Shown here: one piece after another, positions 26,155-35,284 of the stretch | Layout: every line of letters starts with the position of its first letter | How positions within the stretch are numbered: position 1 is the first letter of the stretch | Source of the DNA: Marinilabiliaceae bacterium JC017 | GTDB lineage: Bacteria > Bacteroidota > Bacteroidia > Bacteroidales > Marinilabiliaceae | Assembly (NCBI GenBank): GCA_004296775.1 | Contig: RHGE01000016.1 | Coordinates: 27,828-91,827 of the forward strand | Reading direction: 5' to 3' | DNA: 64,000 nt | Position numbers and translations under genes: made by a program | Notes under the pieces: generated by a model | The model's input: only the letters and a program-made list of their open reading frames with translations | The model's database searches: none | What the model was told of the DNA's origin: nothing

Positions 26155-26217
26155 ACAAGGAAGCAGTGAACAGTGAACAATTAATAGTGAAGAATTAATA
26201 GTGAAGAATTAACAGTG
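26155..26217. repeat. Short degenerate repeats after the metallophore operon
   Basis: Directly after the DoxX stop come aagcagtgaacagtgaac and then three near-copies of aattaatagtgaag (14 bp, built of roughly 7-bp half units). Comparable tracts follow other genes in the window. No hairpin is formed, so this is not a standard terminator. Confidence 0.6.
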
Positions 26218-26275
26218 GGCAGGTATCAATACATAACATGTTGTGCTCTGTCCATTTTTATAGTGGCTTATAAAC

Positions 26276-26308
26276 AAAAAAAGGCGTGATCTGCTGATCA
26301 CGCCTTTT
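26276..26308. terminator. Bidirectional intrinsic terminator next to tRNA genes
   Basis: GGCGTGATC at 26283-26291 and GATCACGCC at 26296-26304 form a perfect 9-bp stem with a TGCT loop, flanked by an A run on the left and TTTT on the right. It ends the leftward tRNA transcript and could also stop rightward transcripts from the metallophore operon. Confidence 0.88.
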
Positions 26309-26313
26309 CTTTG

Positions 26314-26385
<72 letters not shown>

Positions 26386-26392
26386 TTTTGTG

Positions 26393-26465
<73 letters not shown>

Positions 26466-26531
26466 ATTAAAACTTTTTTCTCAACTCACCACCTTTCGGT
26501 GAATCGTGCTGTGTTTTCCTTAACAGCGATG

Positions 26532-26561
26532 CAAAAGTAGGAAAAAATTGTTTTCGTCAAA
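26532..26561 (-). promoter_or_regulatory. Bacteroidota-type promoter of the tRNA operon
   Basis: On the minus strand, TTTG (26558-26561) and TACTTTTG (26532-26539) match the -33 TTTG and -7 TAnnTTTG boxes used by the primary sigma factor of Bacteroidota, with an 18-base spacer. They lie about 70 bases before tRNA-Gly. The remaining bases to 26892 show no further feature. Confidence 0.75.
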
Positions 26562-26892
26562 CTCTTTTTCGAAAAAATATCTGGCAAAAAATCACCACAC
26601 CACTGATCACATAAGGATATCAGAGTAATTATCAACGATTTTGCAAATTCATTTTTTTGAAAAAAAATTCCCGTTTCATGGAATCCAACTTGTAACAATG
26701 AGACGGCTTACACCGATTTCACCAATAAACACCCACAGGGAACATCTGTTCACCCTATCGGAACATTCATTAGCTGCTATCCAAAGGAAGGAGTGATAAT
26801 TTTGCTGCCATAAATATTTCCATGTTGAAACAAGTCATGAGCAAGTAATCACGCACAAGTATGATTCGTTCATGATGCGTTTCATGTGACAA

Positions 26893-29202
26893 TTGAAAAA
26901 CAAAATAAAACACATGAAAAACCTGCACACCTTCCTGTTTGCATTGCTTCTTCTTGTATTTGTTGGCTGTAACCAAAAGCCACAACCGGAGATGCCTGCA
27001 TTAATTCCCCTACCACAATCCTCTATCTTAAACGGAGAAAATCTTGACTGGGCAAAGATCTCAACCATCATTGCCTCTGAAAATGCCAACCAGGCAGTAA
27101 CTCCTTTCATCAATGAACTCGCCCAACGAAACCTGCCGGTTCCTGAGGTGTTGAAGAGCTCCAAAAGCAACAAGGGAATACTCCTTCTTGAACATGACAC
27201 CACCCTAAAACCTGAAGCCTATAAAATGGTGATAGCAAAAAACGGCATCACCCTGAAAGCATCGGGTCCGGAGGGATGGTTTTATGGTTTGCAAACCTTA
27301 CTGCAATTATTCCCGGTTGACGGAACAAACACAGCTATTAAAATCCCCTGCATGACGGTTTCCGACTACCCGCGTTTTTCTTACCGAGGCATGCACCTGG
27401 ATGTGTCGCGTCATTTCTTCACTGTTGACGAAGTGAAACATTTCATCGATAGGATGGCCGGTTACAAACTAAATAAACTGCACCTTCACCTCACCGACGA
27501 CCAGGGATGGCGACTGGAAATTGAGAAATATCCGTTACTGACAGAAAAAGGCGCCTGGCGTACCTATAACAGTCAGGATTCGCTTTGCATGAAACGCGCC
27601 AAAGAAGATGCCACCTTTACCATCCCGGAGAAAAACCATAAGGTGATTAACGGACAAAAATTATACGGGGGCTTCTACTCCAAAGCTGAGATGCGTGACA
27701 TCATTAAGTACGCGGCGGACCATTTCATCACCATCGTACCGGAAATTGACATACCGGGCCATTTCATGGCAGCCATTGAAAACTACCCCTGGCTCTCGTG
27801 CACAGGAGAAGCCGGTTGGGGCGATCATTTCTCACATCCTGCCTGCCTGGGTAAACCATCCACCTATAAATTCATTGAGGACATCCTTACTGAAGTCACC
27901 GAACTATTCCCTTGCGAATATCTGCACATAGGTGGAGATGAAGTAAACATTGCTTCCTGGAAAGAGTGCCGTAAATGCCAGTCGGTGATAAAAAAGAAAG
28001 GGCTGAAGAATGAACACGAACTACAATCGGATTTCAACCATCACATAGAAAAATTTCTGGCCTCAAAAGGGAAAAAACTGTTGGGATGGGACGAAATAGT
28101 AGAAGGTGGTTTATCGGAAAGTGCCACGGTGATGTGGTGGCGTAACTGGGCTCCCAATACCCTTTCCGACGCAGCAAAAGCCGGCAATGATGTAATCATC
28201 ACCCCCGACTTTGAGTACTATTTTGATTTTGATCACAAAAGCACACCGCTTTCAAAAGTATACAACTTTGAACCGGTACCGGAAGATTTCACCGCCGACA
28301 TGGCAAAAAGCATTATTGGTGTACAGGCCAATATCTGGACGGAGCGTATCCCCAACCAGGACCGACTTTACTTTCAATCCATGCCACGCATGCTGGCGCT
28401 GGCAGAAGCTGCCTGGCTTGATGCATCGAAAAAGGACTACGACCAGTTTTTTGAACGGGTGAAAAAGCATTTCGACACATTTGATGCCACCGGTATATTC
28501 TACCACCTGCCACCAATCACAGGTTTCCAGGACGAGACGGTTTTCACCGACAAGGCACAATTGGAAATTACCATCCCCATGGACGACATGACGGTTTATT
28601 ACACCACGGATGGTTCCGCACCGACACCCTCATCTTCGAAATATACAGGACCGGTAGAAATCACCTCAGAGAGCCTGGTTTGCATGCGTGCCTACCGCAA
28701 CCAAGTGTATAGCGAGATTTTCGAAGCACATTTTGACAAACAAACCGCTCAAGCCGGGGTTGAACTTACTTCTCCGCAGGAAGGCCTTACCCGCAAGGTT
28801 TACAACGGTCGGTTTGGTAAGCTTTCGGATATACCAACGAATAAAGCGGCCGATAAAGTCTCCTCCGTTGATAATATCGGACTGGGAGAATACGATGGAA
28901 AAGAGTTTTTCGCATTGGTCTTTGAAGGTTATTTCTTTGCCCCAAAGGATGGGATTTACACCTTCTATACCAGCTCCGATGACGGAGATCAACTATACAT
29001 TCACAACAAACTCATTGTAGATAACGGCGGCAGCCATGCCACCCGCGAAAAGAATGGCATGATTGTCCTGAAAGCCGGGTATCATCCCATTCGTCACGAA
29101 TACCGTCAGTTAGGTGGTGGTCTTTCGCTCAGCACTTCGGTAAAAATACCTGGTGAAGAAAAGAGAGCAACCGTACCTGCTGACTGGAAAATACAACAAT
29201 AG
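26893..29202 (+). CDS. Beta-N-acetylhexosaminidase, GH20 lipoprotein with PA14 domain
   Basis: This 769-aa protein has a lipoprotein signal (LLVFVGCNQ, lipobox Cys near residue 19) and a GH20b N-terminal domain (about 35-150). The GH20 barrel (about 155-510) carries SYRGMHLDVSRHFF, HLHLTDDQGWR and the catalytic Asp-Glu pair in HIGGDEVN (349-350). Then come a chitobiase-type C-terminal segment (VYYTTDGSAPTPSSSKYTG) and a PA14-like domain (DGIYTFYTSSDDGDQLYIHN). It would release terminal GlcNAc or GalNAc by substrate-assisted catalysis at the cell surface or periplasm. It heads a run with a CBM9-like lipoprotein and a GH29 fucosidase, which together suggests use of fucosylated, hexosamine-rich glycans. 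Confidence 0.93.
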   Translation: MKNKIKHMKNLHTFLFALLLLVFVGCNQKPQPEMPALIPLPQSSILNGENLDWAKISTIIASENANQAVTPFINELAQRNLPVPEVLKSSKSNKGILLLEHDTTLKPEAYKMVIAKNGITLKASGPEGWFYGLQTLLQLFPVDGTNTAIKIPCMTVSDYPRFSYRGMHLDVSRHFFTVDEVKHFIDRMAGYKLNKLHLHLTDDQGWRLEIEKYPLLTEKGAWRTYNSQDSLCMKRAKEDATFTIPEKNHKVINGQKLYGGFYSKAEMRDIIKYAADHFITIVPEIDIPGHFMAAIENYPWLSCTGEAGWGDHFSHPACLGKPSTYKFIEDILTEVTELFPCEYLHIGGDEVNIASWKECRKCQSVIKKKGLKNEHELQSDFNHHIEKFLASKGKKLLGWDEIVEGGLSESATVMWWRNWAPNTLSDAAKAGNDVIITPDFEYYFDFDHKSTPLSKVYNFEPVPEDFTADMAKSIIGVQANIWTERIPNQDRLYFQSMPRMLALAEAAWLDASKKDYDQFFERVKKHFDTFDATGIFYHLPPITGFQDETVFTDKAQLEITIPMDDMTVYYTTDGSAPTPSSSKYTGPVEITSESLVCMRAYRNQVYSEIFEAHFDKQTAQAGVELTSPQEGLTRKVYNGRFGKLSDIPTNKAADKVSSVDNIGLGEYDGKEFFALVFEGYFFAPKDGIYTFYTSSDDGDQLYIHNKLIVDNGGSHATREKNGMIVLKAGYHPIRHEYRQLGGGLSLSTSVKIPGEEKRATVPADWKIQQ

Positions 29203-29217
29203 TATTACACAAAAATT

Positions 29218-30333
29218 ATGAAGTACATCTGGATTTTATTCATCTTTCTGATTGCTTGCAACGCCCCGGTGAAGCAAGCACAAACCTCAACGGAGAAAAA
29301 GGCCGGGCAGATCGCCTTACGCCCTTTCAATCCCAAATCATATATCTGTTACAAAACCACCACGCCATTAACAATCAATGGTAAAATGGATGAAACAGCG
29401 TGGCAAAATGCCCCCTGGACCGATCTGTTTGTGGACATTGAAGGCGACAAAAAGCCGGTACCGCCATTGAAAACAAGGGCTAAAATGCTTTGGGACGACC
29501 ACTATTTTTATGTGGCAGCCGAATTGGAAGATCCACATATCTGGGCCACCCTTACCCAGCGGGATACGGTCATTTATTACGACAACGACTTTGAAGTGTT
29601 CATTGACCCGGATGGCGACACCCATGGCTATTATGAGTTTGAGATGAATGCCTTTAACACCGTTTGGGACCTGATGCTGATTAAACCCTATCGTGACGGC
29701 GGTCCCGCCATCAATAACTGGGACATCAACGGACTTAAAACAGCCGTTTCCATTGATGGCACCATTAATAATCCGTCAGACATTGATAAGAAATGGACCG
29801 TGGAAATCGCTTTTCCATTAACGGTTCTCAGCGAATTCAATACCGGTAAGCAGCCGGCCGAAGGGGTGCAGTGGCGCGTTAACTTCAGCCGGGTGCAATG
29901 GCACACGGAAGTGGTTGACGGACGCTACAAAAAGAAGATCAACCCGGAAACCGGCCGGTCTTATCCCGAGGAAAACTGGGTGTGGTCGCCACAGGGTGTG
30001 ATCAATATGCACTGTCCCGAAACATGGGCTTTTGTGCAGTTCACCGAAGAAATGCCTGGTAAAAAAGAGGTTGAGTTCCAATATAATCCTGAAGAGGATG
30101 TAAAATGGGAATTGCGCACCATCTACTATGCCCAAAGAGCTTACCGGGAGAAACATGGTACCTATTGCAAAAACCTGAATGAGTTGGCCAAAACAGGTCT
30201 TGACATTAATGCCTTCAAGTTTAATCCAAAACTGGAAACCACCTCATCCCTGTATGAAGCAGTGGCATCAAAAAAAGGTAGCTCGCTGGTTTGGCACATC
30301 GATCAGGCAGGACGCACCTGGGTGAGCAAATGA
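29218..30333 (+). CDS. CBM9-like carbohydrate-binding lipoprotein
   Basis: This 371-aa protein has a lipoprotein signal (FIFLIACNAP, Cys14). A carbohydrate-binding family 9-like domain spans about residues 45-280: LTINGKMDETAWQNAPWTDLF, AKMLWDDHYFYVAAELEDPHIW, YYDNDFEVFIDPDGDTHGYYEFE, then WTVEIAFPLTVL and WRVNFSRVQW. A ~90-residue C-terminal part has no recognised domain. The domain resembles the sugar-binding module of xylanases but is common in stand-alone Bacteroidota surface proteins. It lies 16 bases after the GH20 gene and so is co-transcribed. It probably holds glycan near the hydrolases; the ligand is unknown. Confidence 0.85.
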   Translation: MKYIWILFIFLIACNAPVKQAQTSTEKKAGQIALRPFNPKSYICYKTTTPLTINGKMDETAWQNAPWTDLFVDIEGDKKPVPPLKTRAKMLWDDHYFYVAAELEDPHIWATLTQRDTVIYYDNDFEVFIDPDGDTHGYYEFEMNAFNTVWDLMLIKPYRDGGPAINNWDINGLKTAVSIDGTINNPSDIDKKWTVEIAFPLTVLSEFNTGKQPAEGVQWRVNFSRVQWHTEVVDGRYKKKINPETGRSYPEENWVWSPQGVINMHCPETWAFVQFTEEMPGKKEVEFQYNPEEDVKWELRTIYYAQRAYREKHGTYCKNLNELAKTGLDINAFKFNPKLETTSSLYEAVASKKGSSLVWHIDQAGRTWVSK

Positions 30334-30369
30334 CAAGGAATCCCGTTACACGGGACTGTCCTAACGTCC

Positions 30370-30450
30370 AGCAGTGAGCAGTGAACCCAGAACCGTAAAC
30401 CGCAAACCGAAGACCGCAAACCGTGAACCGTGAACCGTAAACCGTAAACC
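30370..30450. repeat. Heptamer repeat tract (ACCGtaA-type)
   Basis: From about 30393 to 30450 the DNA reads as eight tandem 7-mers of the form accgtaa, accgcaa, accgaag, accgcaa, accgtga (twice) and accgtaa (twice). It starts some 40 bases after the stop of the CBM9-like gene. A closely similar phrase, accgaagaccgcaaaccg, recurs near 47760. Confidence 0.8.
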
Positions 30451-30488
30451 AAAAACAAACAGATTGACAAATCAAAAGTTTAAAATAT

Positions 30489-32189
30489 ATGAGAGTTAAT
30501 ACATTCTTTATAGCCATGCTGCTTTTGATCTCAATGGGATTGAAAGCACAAACCAAAGAGACGAAGGAAGACAAAGCCAAACGCATGGAGTGGTTCAAGG
30601 ATGCCAAGTTGGGTATCTTCATCCATTACGGTATATATTCCGTCAACGGCATTGATGAGTCATGGTCATTTTTTAATGGTTACATTAATTACGATGACTA
30701 CATGAAACAAATGAATGGCTTTACGGCCGCCAAATACCAGCCCGACGAGTGGGCAAAGCTGTTCAAAGAGAGCGGCGCCAAATATGCGGTACTGACCTCA
30801 AAGCACCACGATGGGGTAGCCCTTTGGGATACCAAAACCGATCATTATAACGTGGTGGACAACACACCGGCGAAGAGAGACCTGGTGGCTCCTTTTGTAT
30901 CTGCTTTGAGAGATAACGACATGAAGGTAGGCCTCTACTATTCACTCATCGACTGGAGCTACCCGGATTACCCGGGATTCTTGCGAAATAAAAACCGGTA
31001 TGAAAAAGATGCCGCTCGCTGGAACCGGTTCACCGATTTCTATTTCACCCAGATGCGCGAGCTTTCGGAGCGTTTCAATCCCGACCTGTACTGGTTCGAT
31101 GGTGACTGGGAACACAGTGCCGACGAATGGAAATCGGCCGATCTGCGTAACATGTTGGTGAAATACAACCCCAACGTGATATTGAACAGCCGCCTGCAAG
31201 GGTATGGCGACTATGCCACCCCCGAACAAGGGTTACCGGTAACTAAACCAGCCAATCCCTATTGGGAACTGTGCATGACCATGAACGACTCATGGGGTTA
31301 TCAGCACAACGACCACAACTACAAATCACCGTTCCAGATGATTCGCATTTTTGTGGATTGCATCAGCATGGGGGGTAATTTACTGCTTGACATCGGGCCG
31401 CATGCCGATGGTTCCATTCCGGCACCACAATTGGCAGTATTAAAAGAGTTCGGTCGCTGGACTGCCAAGCACAAAGAGGCTATTTACGGTACCCGTGCCG
31501 GCATTTCCCAGGATCATTTCTATGGTCCGTCAGCCTTGTCGAAAGATAAAAAGACACTTTACCTCTACGTGGATCACAACCAAGAATCAACACTTAAAAT
31601 AACCGGTCTTGAAAGTGCCATCCGCTCGGTGAAAGTGGTGGGTTATAACAAAAAAGTGAAACATTCAACTGAGGACGACATCACTAGCATTGCGCTTCCT
31701 CACGACATGCTTGACCCAACTGTTACAGTGGTTGCTGTTAACCTGAAAGATCCCATTAAGCTTAAGGAGAATGCTACTAAATTGTTTGATGCCAAAGTGA
31801 AGCCACTGATGAAGTCAGAAAGCTGGAGCAAAAAACACGAGGTGGCCTTGAACGACCTGACGGAAGGCATTCCGGCCGGACATTACAACGGTCCCACCGC
31901 ACTATCAAAAGATAAAAACACCTTGTACCTGTTCGTTGATGGTAAGCCTAACGGGCCACTCACCATCAAAGGATTAAAAAATAACATCAACCGCATCTGG
32001 GTGGTAGGTAACGGCACCAAGCTGTCGCACCAGATCAGTGGCAAACTCTACTGGAGCGCCGTTCCAGGCATTGCTTACATTGATGTACCCGAATCAGTGC
32101 TGGATAAACAAATGACCGTGATCGCCGTATTGCTCGATGGCCCGGTTGATTTATACCGCGAAGAAGGGCAAGTGATTGAGAGTAATTAG
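30489..32189 (+). CDS. Alpha-L-fucosidase, GH29
   Basis: This 566-aa secreted enzyme has a signal peptide (MRVNTFFIAMLLLISMGLKA, cut before QT). The GH29 barrel has RMEWFKDAKLGIFIHYGIYSV, YAVLTSKHHDGVALWDTKT, VGLYYSLIDW and FNPDLYWFDGDWEHS, where the Asp of WFDG is the family nucleophile position. LDIGPHADGSIP follows. The C-terminal part contains two similar beta modules beginning GPSALSKDKKTLYLYVD and GPTALSKDKNTLYLFVDG, an internal duplication. It removes alpha-linked fucose from glycans, probably in the periplasm. It is the third gene of the glycan-degradation run and is followed by a terminator. Confidence 0.92.
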   Translation: MRVNTFFIAMLLLISMGLKAQTKETKEDKAKRMEWFKDAKLGIFIHYGIYSVNGIDESWSFFNGYINYDDYMKQMNGFTAAKYQPDEWAKLFKESGAKYAVLTSKHHDGVALWDTKTDHYNVVDNTPAKRDLVAPFVSALRDNDMKVGLYYSLIDWSYPDYPGFLRNKNRYEKDAARWNRFTDFYFTQMRELSERFNPDLYWFDGDWEHSADEWKSADLRNMLVKYNPNVILNSRLQGYGDYATPEQGLPVTKPANPYWELCMTMNDSWGYQHNDHNYKSPFQMIRIFVDCISMGGNLLLDIGPHADGSIPAPQLAVLKEFGRWTAKHKEAIYGTRAGISQDHFYGPSALSKDKKTLYLYVDHNQESTLKITGLESAIRSVKVVGYNKKVKHSTEDDITSIALPHDMLDPTVTVVAVNLKDPIKLKENATKLFDAKVKPLMKSESWSKKHEVALNDLTEGIPAGHYNGPTALSKDKNTLYLFVDGKPNGPLTIKGLKNNINRIWVVGNGTKLSHQISGKLYWSAVPGIAYIDVPESVLDKQMTVIAVLLDGPVDLYREEGQVIESN

Positions 32190-32275
32190 AGGAAGGAGAG
32201 AGGGAAAAGGAAAAAGGAAAAAGTTTAAAGTAGAAAGGAAGAAGGGAAAAAGGTAAAAGTAAAAAGGGGGTGCTT
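32190..32275. repeat. Purine-rich low-complexity tract after the fucosidase gene
   Basis: About 80 bases of degenerate ggaaaaag and agaaggaag units follow the stop codon. No gene or hairpin is visible in it. Confidence 0.5.
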
Positions 32276-32404
32276 ATTAGAGGATTTATTCCTTTGCAAT
32301 AGGATGACTGGCTTTTTCTCCAACACTCCCAAATGTGAGAGCATACAATCACCCTGAATAAGGATTTAATTATCCATTGATTTTTTCTATTAATTGTGTT
32401 TGGT

Positions 32405-32441
32405 AAAAAGAGGTGCCTTGGCTGAGGGGCCTCTTTTTTTT
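32405..32441. terminator. Intrinsic terminator downstream of the GH29 gene
   Basis: The strand reads aaaaagagg, a loop near ttggct, and ggcctctttttttt, a stem of seven or more pairs with an A tract before and an 8-T tract after. It ends the GH20-CBM9-GH29 transcript. Confidence 0.8.
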
Positions 32442-32554
32442 GAATGATATTACACACTTCGTGATGAAAAAACGCCCAATACAACCACACTACTCTTTAC
32501 ATGAGCAGGAGTATTACAAAGTAGTTCCTCCGTAGATAATTCTCAGGTTAACAT

Positions 32555-32841
32555 CCTGCCAATGACAACATGAAGCCCTTTGCCTGGATATAAGGCCCGC
32601 CATTGACGGCACTTCATCCATCAGACCGGCAAGTATCCCGCCATTGGCGACAGTATGATCCATACCCCGAACAATTTCTCGTCAGTGACGACAACACAAA
32701 CAACCGACTGGCGAACCTCCTGCCGGTGACGACATATTAACCGATGCCTTGAACATTCTCTCGTCATTGACGACAATATAAACAACAAGCTGGCAAAGCG
32801 CTCGTCAGTGACAACATCATAAACTATAACACGGAACAGTG
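32555..32841. repeat. Seven-unit tandem array with exact 41-bp period and palindromic core
   Basis: Conserved 16-bp cores start at 32555, 32596, 32637, 32678, 32719, 32760 and 32801, each exactly 41 bases apart. The consensus core is C(C/T)(C/T)G(C/T)CA(G/T)TGACGACA. In units 4 and 6 it contains the perfect palindrome TCGTCA-N-TGACGA, and unit 3 has CGCCA-T-TGGCG. The other 25 bases of each unit vary, though several keep ataaac-like text. The period is not a multiple of three and no frame crosses the array. It lies between two convergent transcription units. Confidence 0.9.
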
Positions 32842-33016
32842 TTTCCCAATTTGCAACTTACCAAGCTTTGCTTCAGACACCTCTTTACCCATTGTTGTGA
32901 TGATGACTTTTCTCCCGGAAAATCGATATAAACATTGCGTCTCCATCTTCTACCTCCCCCATACCATCCTACAAACCTGGCGAAGACCATCCTTTACAGT
33001 GGCATCGCTATTATAC

Positions 33017-33055
33017 CAAAAAAAAGGTGCCTCAGCTTTCTGAGACACCCTTTTA
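33017..33055. terminator. Intrinsic terminator of the SusCD operon
   Basis: An A run, GGTGCCTCAG, loop ctttct, GAGACACC and cctttt form a stem of about ten pairs with one mismatch. On the minus strand it ends in a run of eight T, about 40 bases after the last gene of the leftward operon. Confidence 0.85.
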
Positions 33056-33091
33056 ACCTATCTATTAATCTATGAAAATTCAGTTTGTAAT

Positions 33092-34366
33092 TTAATTAGC
33101 ACAGAAGAAATAAAGGGTTGGATCGGATTTACTTACCAACCAACACGACTCATTGTACTCAATGGTTGATTGGGGCACAACTGTAAAACCAGCCGGATCG
33201 AAATAGAAATCATAAACCGCTTTACACGCCGGTGAAGCCATAAATTCCTCATTGAGATCGGCACCGTATGATGGTTCTCCTTTGTAAGAAAACACCACAT
33301 GGTCTTCTGCTGCTTTGACACTCTTGGTATCAAATTTGGCACTTTTATAATCTACGTAATTAAACGACACATGCTCAAAGCCATATTTTCCCCATGCTTC
33401 AATATGAAAATAATTAAAGGTGCCGATGTCATTTAACCCTTCCAGCTTCGTAACAAGAACATCGCTATACTTCTTGATGTCGTACGCTTTCTTACCAAAA
33501 TACATATCATATGCCCCATTGAACACGGCAGGCGGTGTGGCCTCATAAATCAGTGATCCCGACACCCCTTCATCTGAGACCTTAAACACTTTTTTATCAG
33601 TATCGTATTTAAACGTCCTCACTTCTTTCCCATTTACGATGATGGGCTTGTTTATCACAAATCCATCAGCCGTATAATGTACACCTACATTAAAAATCTG
33701 AGTTTCGCCCTTGGCATCGGTATAATACCAGTTAATACGACGCTTATCGTCATCATAGGTCATCATGTATTTGGTATCACTACCTTCAAATACCAGGTTT
33801 CTAAAAAATGGGTGAACCCCTTCTTGACTGATCACTTTGGCTTCCATGTTCTTCAACAGGTCTATTTCACTCCAATCAGCTTCGGTTGCTTTGTAAAAAA
33901 CAACTGCAGCACCTTGTGCCTTGCCGGTGAAATAAATGGAGTCCCCCTTTTCAGAAACCCTCTCGAAGAACAGCTCAATGTCACCTCCCATGCCTACACC
34001 AGGCTCACCGATTTCCGGATCGGTCATTTTCGAGAATACATTGTAGGTCTCTATAACCAATTCAGGTCGCTCAATGGATTTCAGGGCATACATGGCTTTA
34101 TCCTTACCTGTTCGGATGTCCCAAACGGTTTCCACCGTCCCATCATTGTTATACTTCATAACGAAGGAGTACCCCCCCAACAACTCAGGGTTGGGATAAT
34201 AATCCGTCTTCCATCCATGTTCAGCAGATACCAATATATCTGAATACTCCTTTAGTTGTTCATTTAAACGGGCATCCGATGACTGATCAAAAATATGATC
34301 ATCATCTTCCTGACAGGCACTAAAAAACAGTGCCGCTCCCAATATTATATAGATCAGATTTCTCAT
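33092..34366 (-). CDS. DUF4302 family lipoprotein
   Basis: This 424-aa protein has a lipoprotein signal (ALFFSACQEDDD). The acidic residues just after Cys18 fit the surface-export signal of Bacteroidota lipoproteins. The body matches DUF4302: QLKEYSDILVSAEHGWKTDYYP, GGYSFVMKYNNDGTVE, GEPGVGMGGDIELFFERV and a C-terminal beta-rich part with FEHVSFNYVDY. Such proteins are found at the end of SusC/SusD operons together with a HExxH lipoprotein, as here, seven bases upstream. The role is unknown; surface binding of the imported substrate is a reasonable guess from context. Confidence 0.82.
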   Translation of the reverse strand: MRNLIYIILGAALFFSACQEDDDHIFDQSSDARLNEQLKEYSDILVSAEHGWKTDYYPNPELLGGYSFVMKYNNDGTVETVWDIRTGKDKAMYALKSIERPELVIETYNVFSKMTDPEIGEPGVGMGGDIELFFERVSEKGDSIYFTGKAQGAAVVFYKATEADWSEIDLLKNMEAKVISQEGVHPFFRNLVFEGSDTKYMMTYDDDKRRINWYYTDAKGETQIFNVGVHYTADGFVINKPIIVNGKEVRTFKYDTDKKVFKVSDEGVSGSLIYEATPPAVFNGAYDMYFGKKAYDIKKYSDVLVTKLEGLNDIGTFNYFHIEAWGKYGFEHVSFNYVDYKSAKFDTKSVKAAEDHVVFSYKGEPSYGADLNEEFMASPACKAVYDFYFDPAGFTVVPQSTIEYNESCWLVSKSDPTLYFFCAN

Positions 34367-34372
34367 AGTTAC

Positions 34373-35284
34373 TTAGTTTGATTGGTTAGCAGATTCCTTT
34401 AATTCCATGGTGGCCTGATGCACCAGGGCCTGAAGCTCATAAATATCTATTTTCCATACTTGCAGAAAATAATTGGCTACGAACAATTCCTTTTTTCGGA
34501 GTTTGCCAATGCCCTCTTCCTTTTCTTTCTTCTGTTCATCGCCATAAGCATAGGCACTCTCCACCAGCTTATCCCAATCTTCTTTGCTATTGGTAAGCAT
34601 CTTGGCAATCAACTCCACAAAATCATCATCCGGATTACTCTTTGAATAAGGTGAAATATAACCTTGGCGCAAGGCCTCACTTTTTGTGGTATTAAACCAG
34701 GAAGAGGTGTAAGCCGGCGTGATTTTTTTATACTCCACCGGGTACATCACTGTTTGATGCAAGATGTGTCCAAATTCATGCTCCATGGTTTCAAATTGCC
34801 TTTTAAGAATTTTATCATCGGAAGCATCGAAATAGTTCAACTCAAAGATGGTTACCTTGCGCCCGTTTTCGGCCTGTCCCAGGATAATTGACCCATTGGG
34901 GTTGTAGTTGTGACTACCGACCAGGATAATCTGCTTGGGCAATAGCCATTTCACAAAATCCTCACCACCAACAGCCTCATAGGGATCGATCCACACCTTT
35001 TTCATGGCCTCCAAAAAGGGCTGTACCATTTCTAATTTAGGAGGAGTAAGTACTTTAGAGTTGTCTACCTCCGAATCGTCCCACCGGTATTTCACCTCCA
35101 CATTATATGGCGTGGTGTAATTATCGCGTATCCATTTATCTACTTCATTAAGCTGCGGGGTAGAAGTGTCAATCAGTGATTCGCCCAAATCTTCTTCCTG
35201 ACTGCAGGAAGTAAAGGCCATCAACACTACTAATACTAACCAGATATGTTTATTCATCTTTTCCATTTTAACAGTCTTTTTCAT
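34373..35284 (-). CDS. Substrate import-associated zinc metallohydrolase lipoprotein
   Basis: This 303-aa protein has a lipobox with Cys (MAFTSCSQEED) followed by acidic residues, so it should be surface exposed. The zinc motif HExxH is seen as MEHEFGHILHQ near residue 168. The rest (VGGEDFVKWLLPKQIILVGSHNYN, SSWFNTTKSEALRQGYISPYS, DDFVELIAKML) fits the SusCD-linked zinc metallohydrolase family. It probably cleaves a peptide or other substrate before uptake by the adjacent SusC/SusD pair. Its start codon overlaps the susD stop by one base (TAATG), which supports the ATG at 35284 over an in-frame ATG a few codons later. Confidence 0.85.
   Translation of the reverse strand: MKKTVKMEKMNKHIWLVLVVLMAFTSCSQEEDLGESLIDTSTPQLNEVDKWIRDNYTTPYNVEVKYRWDDSEVDNSKVLTPPKLEMVQPFLEAMKKVWIDPYEAVGGEDFVKWLLPKQIILVGSHNYNPNGSIILGQAENGRKVTIFELNYFDASDDKILKRQFETMEHEFGHILHQTVMYPVEYKKITPAYTSSWFNTTKSEALRQGYISPYSKSNPDDDFVELIAKMLTNSKEDWDKLVESAYAYGDEQKKEKEEGIGKLRKKELFVANYFLQVWKIDIYELQALVHQATMELKESANQSN

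Noticed and set aside
32555..32841. CRISPR array
   Set aside because: Cores are only 16 bp and imperfect, the between-core DNA is 25 bp and partly similar between units, and no cas gene is in the window.
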